Shown: positions 50,202 to 51,839 of the stretch, one piece after another
How positions within the stretch are numbered: the first letter of the stretch is position 1
Layout of the letters: every line of letters begins with the position of its first letter
From: Candidatus Melainabacteria bacterium GWF2_37_15
Lineage (GTDB): Bacteria > Cyanobacteriota > Vampirovibrionia > Gastranaerophilales > UBA9971
Direction of reading: 5' to 3'
DNA length: 51,839 nt
Assembly: GCA_001784565.1 (NCBI GenBank)
Contig: MFRL01000077.1
Coordinates: 1-51,839, forward strand
Position numbers and translations under genes: made by a program
Notes under the pieces: model-generated
Database searches by the model: none
What the model was told of the DNA's origin: nothing
What the model saw: only the letters and a program-made list of their open reading frames with translations

Positions 50202-50807
50202 CTAAAAGAAATCCTGCAGGACATCAAATAAACCCGCTGCTTGTTTATCCTTTTCAAATTGCCAGTTATTTAATTCTTTTCTTAAATTTTCTTCGAATTT
50301 TTTTAATTCGTCGGGTTTTTCTGAAACTGGGGTTGTTGGTTTGTTGTCCTGTGATTTGCGAGTTGTTATAGGTGGAGAAGGTATTTGAGCTTCTTTGGCT
50401 TTTATAGGTTTAGGAGCAGGAGCATCTTTAGGCTTTACTATTTTTAGTCTGGAAGCCATCTTTTCTCCTTCTTCTATAATTTTTTTCAGCAGGCGTTCTG
50501 CAAATCTTTCTCTTGTAGGAGGTTTCATGTCAGGATTATAACATTCGGGCTTTAATTTCGAAGGCGAAAACCCTTCCCACCCCACACTTGCTTGTACAAG
50601 ATACCTATTACTTCCAGCAGGAGTAGGAGTAGTAGGAGTAGTATGAATATTAATCCCAATACCCTTGGCTTCTATTTCGCCTATTCGCTTGGAGATTCCA
50701 GGATCATCCGCTATCTTTTCAATAGTAGATTTTAATGTTTTTAGTTTACAAACTGCGTCACTATAATTAATTCCAAAACCTAGAGGTGAAAATTGGGTAT
50801 TATTCAT
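50202..50807 (-). CDS. Hypothetical protein with Phe-Gly N-terminal motif
   Basis: A 201-residue hydrophilic protein. It begins MNNTQFSPLGFGINYSDAV with an F-G motif, has a helical segment with a predicted beta patch (YLVQASVGWEGFSPSKL), a Pro/Lys-rich linker (about 125-165, APAPKPIKAKEAQIPSPP) and a C-terminal charged helix (KFEENLRKELNNWQFEKDKQ). No membrane helix and no recognised domain. AAGGAAG precedes the ATG. Confidence 0.65.
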   Translation of the reverse strand: MNNTQFSPLGFGINYSDAVCKLKTLKSTIEKIADDPGISKRIGEIEAKGIGINIHTTPTTPTPAGSNRYLVQASVGWEGFSPSKLKPECYNPDMKPPTRERFAERLLKKIIEEGEKMASRLKIVKPKDAPAPKPIKAKEAQIPSPPITTRKSQDNKPTTPVSEKPDELKKFEENLRKELNNWQFEKDKQAAGLFDVLQDFF

Positions 50808-50918
50808 TACCAGCTTCCTTTTTATTAAATAACTTTAATTTATTAATGCATATGAAGAAATAAAATGAACAATTTTATATATAATTTTAATAAAACTTTA
50901 TAATGTAGTTAGTGTTTT

Positions 50919-51677
50919 TTAACATAAAATTTCAATTATATCCGGTGTTTTAAGTTTTTTATCTGACCTGTGAGAAATAAATTCCTTGAGTATATTAAAA
51001 CTGGAGAATAACAGCATTTTGTCAGTGTGTTCTTTTTCAAATGGGAAATCATAGTTTATCGCATCTTTGAATAGTTTTATATAGCGCTTGTCGATCTCAA
51101 AAGATTTATTTGAAATATTGCCGCATTCGTTACATACGACTCCGCCCGCCTCAGCAGAAAAGTAATGGTAAGTGCTAAATTCCTGCTCCTCGCAATTGCA
51201 TTTTGCGCAGTGTTCGAGCTCCACCTCATATCCCAGGTACTGTGCAAGTTTTAATTTAAACCTCATTACAGCCCATAGGATTTCCTCAACTTGAGTGAAA
51301 ATGGATATATTCTTCAGTGTTTCAAACAAAATATCGTAAATATTTTTGCTGTTAGGGTCGTTATCTGTTCCAAAAAGGTTAACCAGTTCAATGCAGTAAA
51401 AGGCATAAGAAAGCCGCGTTAAATCTTCCCTGATTTTGCTGAAGTTTTCTATACTTTCCGCCTGGCATACTATGTCGAGGTTTCTTCCGTCTGCGAGCAT
51501 CAGGTTATTTGCGTTAAATACCTGCATTCTGCCGCCGAGTTTACTTGCTGGTTTTTTAATTCCTTTAGCAACGCATTTTATAATGCCATGGTCCCTGGAA
51601 TAGATGACGACAATTTTATCTGCTTCTCCGAGGTTGTAAGTTTTTAAGTTTATTGCCTGAGTTTTATAGTTAGCCAT
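50919..51677 (-). CDS. recO: DNA repair protein RecO
   Basis: A 252-residue RecO: an N-terminal OB-fold (YKTQAINLKTYNLGEADKIVVIYSRDHGII, KGIKKPASKLGGRMQVF) and a helical C-terminal domain with a zinc site formed by CAKC and CNEC. RecO with RecR loads RecA onto SSB-coated DNA in gap repair. I start it at ATG 51677 because a TATAAT lies six bases before it; another in-frame ATG seven codons earlier would lie upstream of the predicted transcript start. Confidence 0.92.
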   Translation of the reverse strand: MANYKTQAINLKTYNLGEADKIVVIYSRDHGIIKCVAKGIKKPASKLGGRMQVFNANNLMLADGRNLDIVCQAESIENFSKIREDLTRLSYAFYCIELVNLFGTDNDPNSKNIYDILFETLKNISIFTQVEEILWAVMRFKLKLAQYLGYEVELEHCAKCNCEEQEFSTYHYFSAEAGGVVCNECGNISNKSFEIDKRYIKLFKDAINYDFPFEKEHTDKMLLFSSFNILKEFISHRSDKKLKTPDIIEILC

Positions 51678-51683
51678 TGAGCC

Positions 51684-51689
51684 ATTATA
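51684..51689 (-). promoter_or_regulatory. -10 element of a predicted leaderless recO mRNA
   Basis: A consensus TATAAT on the minus strand, six bases before the ATG at 51677, with no Shine-Dalgarno between them. No convincing -35. The rest of the window to 51839 shows no gene. Confidence 0.5.
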
Positions 51690-51839
51690 TCTCCCCAATA
51701 TATTTTAGCATAGCCTTAGGTAATTTATCTTTAATCTAAACTTCTGATGCAAGTTTTTCCGTAAAGCAGGTAGCAGGTAGGTTAGATATTTCTATCGATT
51801 TTTAAAATAAATTAGTATTTTAGTATTTTCCAAACGATG

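Noticed and set aside
51765-51785. Short tandem GCAGGTA repeat near the window end
   Set aside because: Only two units; too short to call a repeat feature.

Overview
This is an AT-rich chromosomal segment from a diderm (Gram-negative-type) bacterium. A TpsB-type outer-membrane barrel protein and the Kdo transferase WaaA imply an outer membrane carrying Kdo-type LPS. My best guess is a non-photosynthetic relative of cyanobacteria (Melainabacteria/Vampirovibrionia). The reasons are the very large kinase-AAA-GAF-histidine kinase protein, the RCC1-propeller prepilins, and several lineage-specific-looking proteins that share a short Phe-Gly-type N-terminal motif. This assignment rests on protein character only. 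I see no insertion sequence, prophage or CRISPR array.

Layout. 0.2-1.9 kb: TpsB-like transporter. 1.9-8.5 kb: the conserved rpmH-rnpA-yidD-yidC block, then glutathione synthetase, a convergent GNAT-like gene, mnmE and a lipid-linked sugar flippase. 8.5-12.9 kb: small proteins, an aldo/keto reductase, and an OsmC-WrbA-UvsE stress operon. 12.8-19.6 kb: a minus-strand operon, TPM protein - nucleotidyltransferase - LemA - SNF2/SWIM helicase - unknown protein - YaiI. In it the helicase appears to start at a rare ATT codon. 19.7-22.7 kb: two unknown membrane proteins and an organophosphate-type MFS transporter behind a LacI-type operator-like palindrome. 22.8-28.4 kb: an 1865-residue pseudokinase/AAA/GAF/histidine kinase. 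28.5-30.0 kb: a parvulin, a YefM-YoeB toxin-antitoxin pair with a recognisable operator, and MscL. 30.0-30.6 kb: tmRNA and tRNA-Leu. 30.6-34.9 kb: cheA-cheW-HDOD-cheD-cheY. 35.1-37.7 kb: an effector-like protein kinase and an unusual Gfo/Idh/MocA protein sharing a bidirectional terminator. 37.8-42.7 kb: tRNA-Pro, waaA, a dehydratase-activase-like protein, two tiny membrane proteins, rsmH and an FtsL-like protein. 43.2-47.6 kb: two tandem prepilin-like genes, each with a seven-bladed RCC1 propeller. 47.6-51.7 kb: two glycosyltransferases, an unknown protein and recO.

The most interesting patterns cut across genes. (1) Several unrelated proteins (protein kinase, Gfo/Idh, possibly GNAT, two unknowns) carry a short low-complexity N-terminus with an F-G or F-K-G motif, which could be a targeting or secretion tag. 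(2) Several transcription units without a Shine-Dalgarno sequence have a -10-like hexamer 6-7 bases before the start codon, which predicts leaderless mRNAs. (3) Two palindromic or dispersed repeats sit in frame inside conserved enzymes (SNF2 and WaaA). (4) The tandem pilin-RCC1 genes keep nearly identical ends and leaders while their propellers have diverged, which looks like a diversifying surface adhesin.
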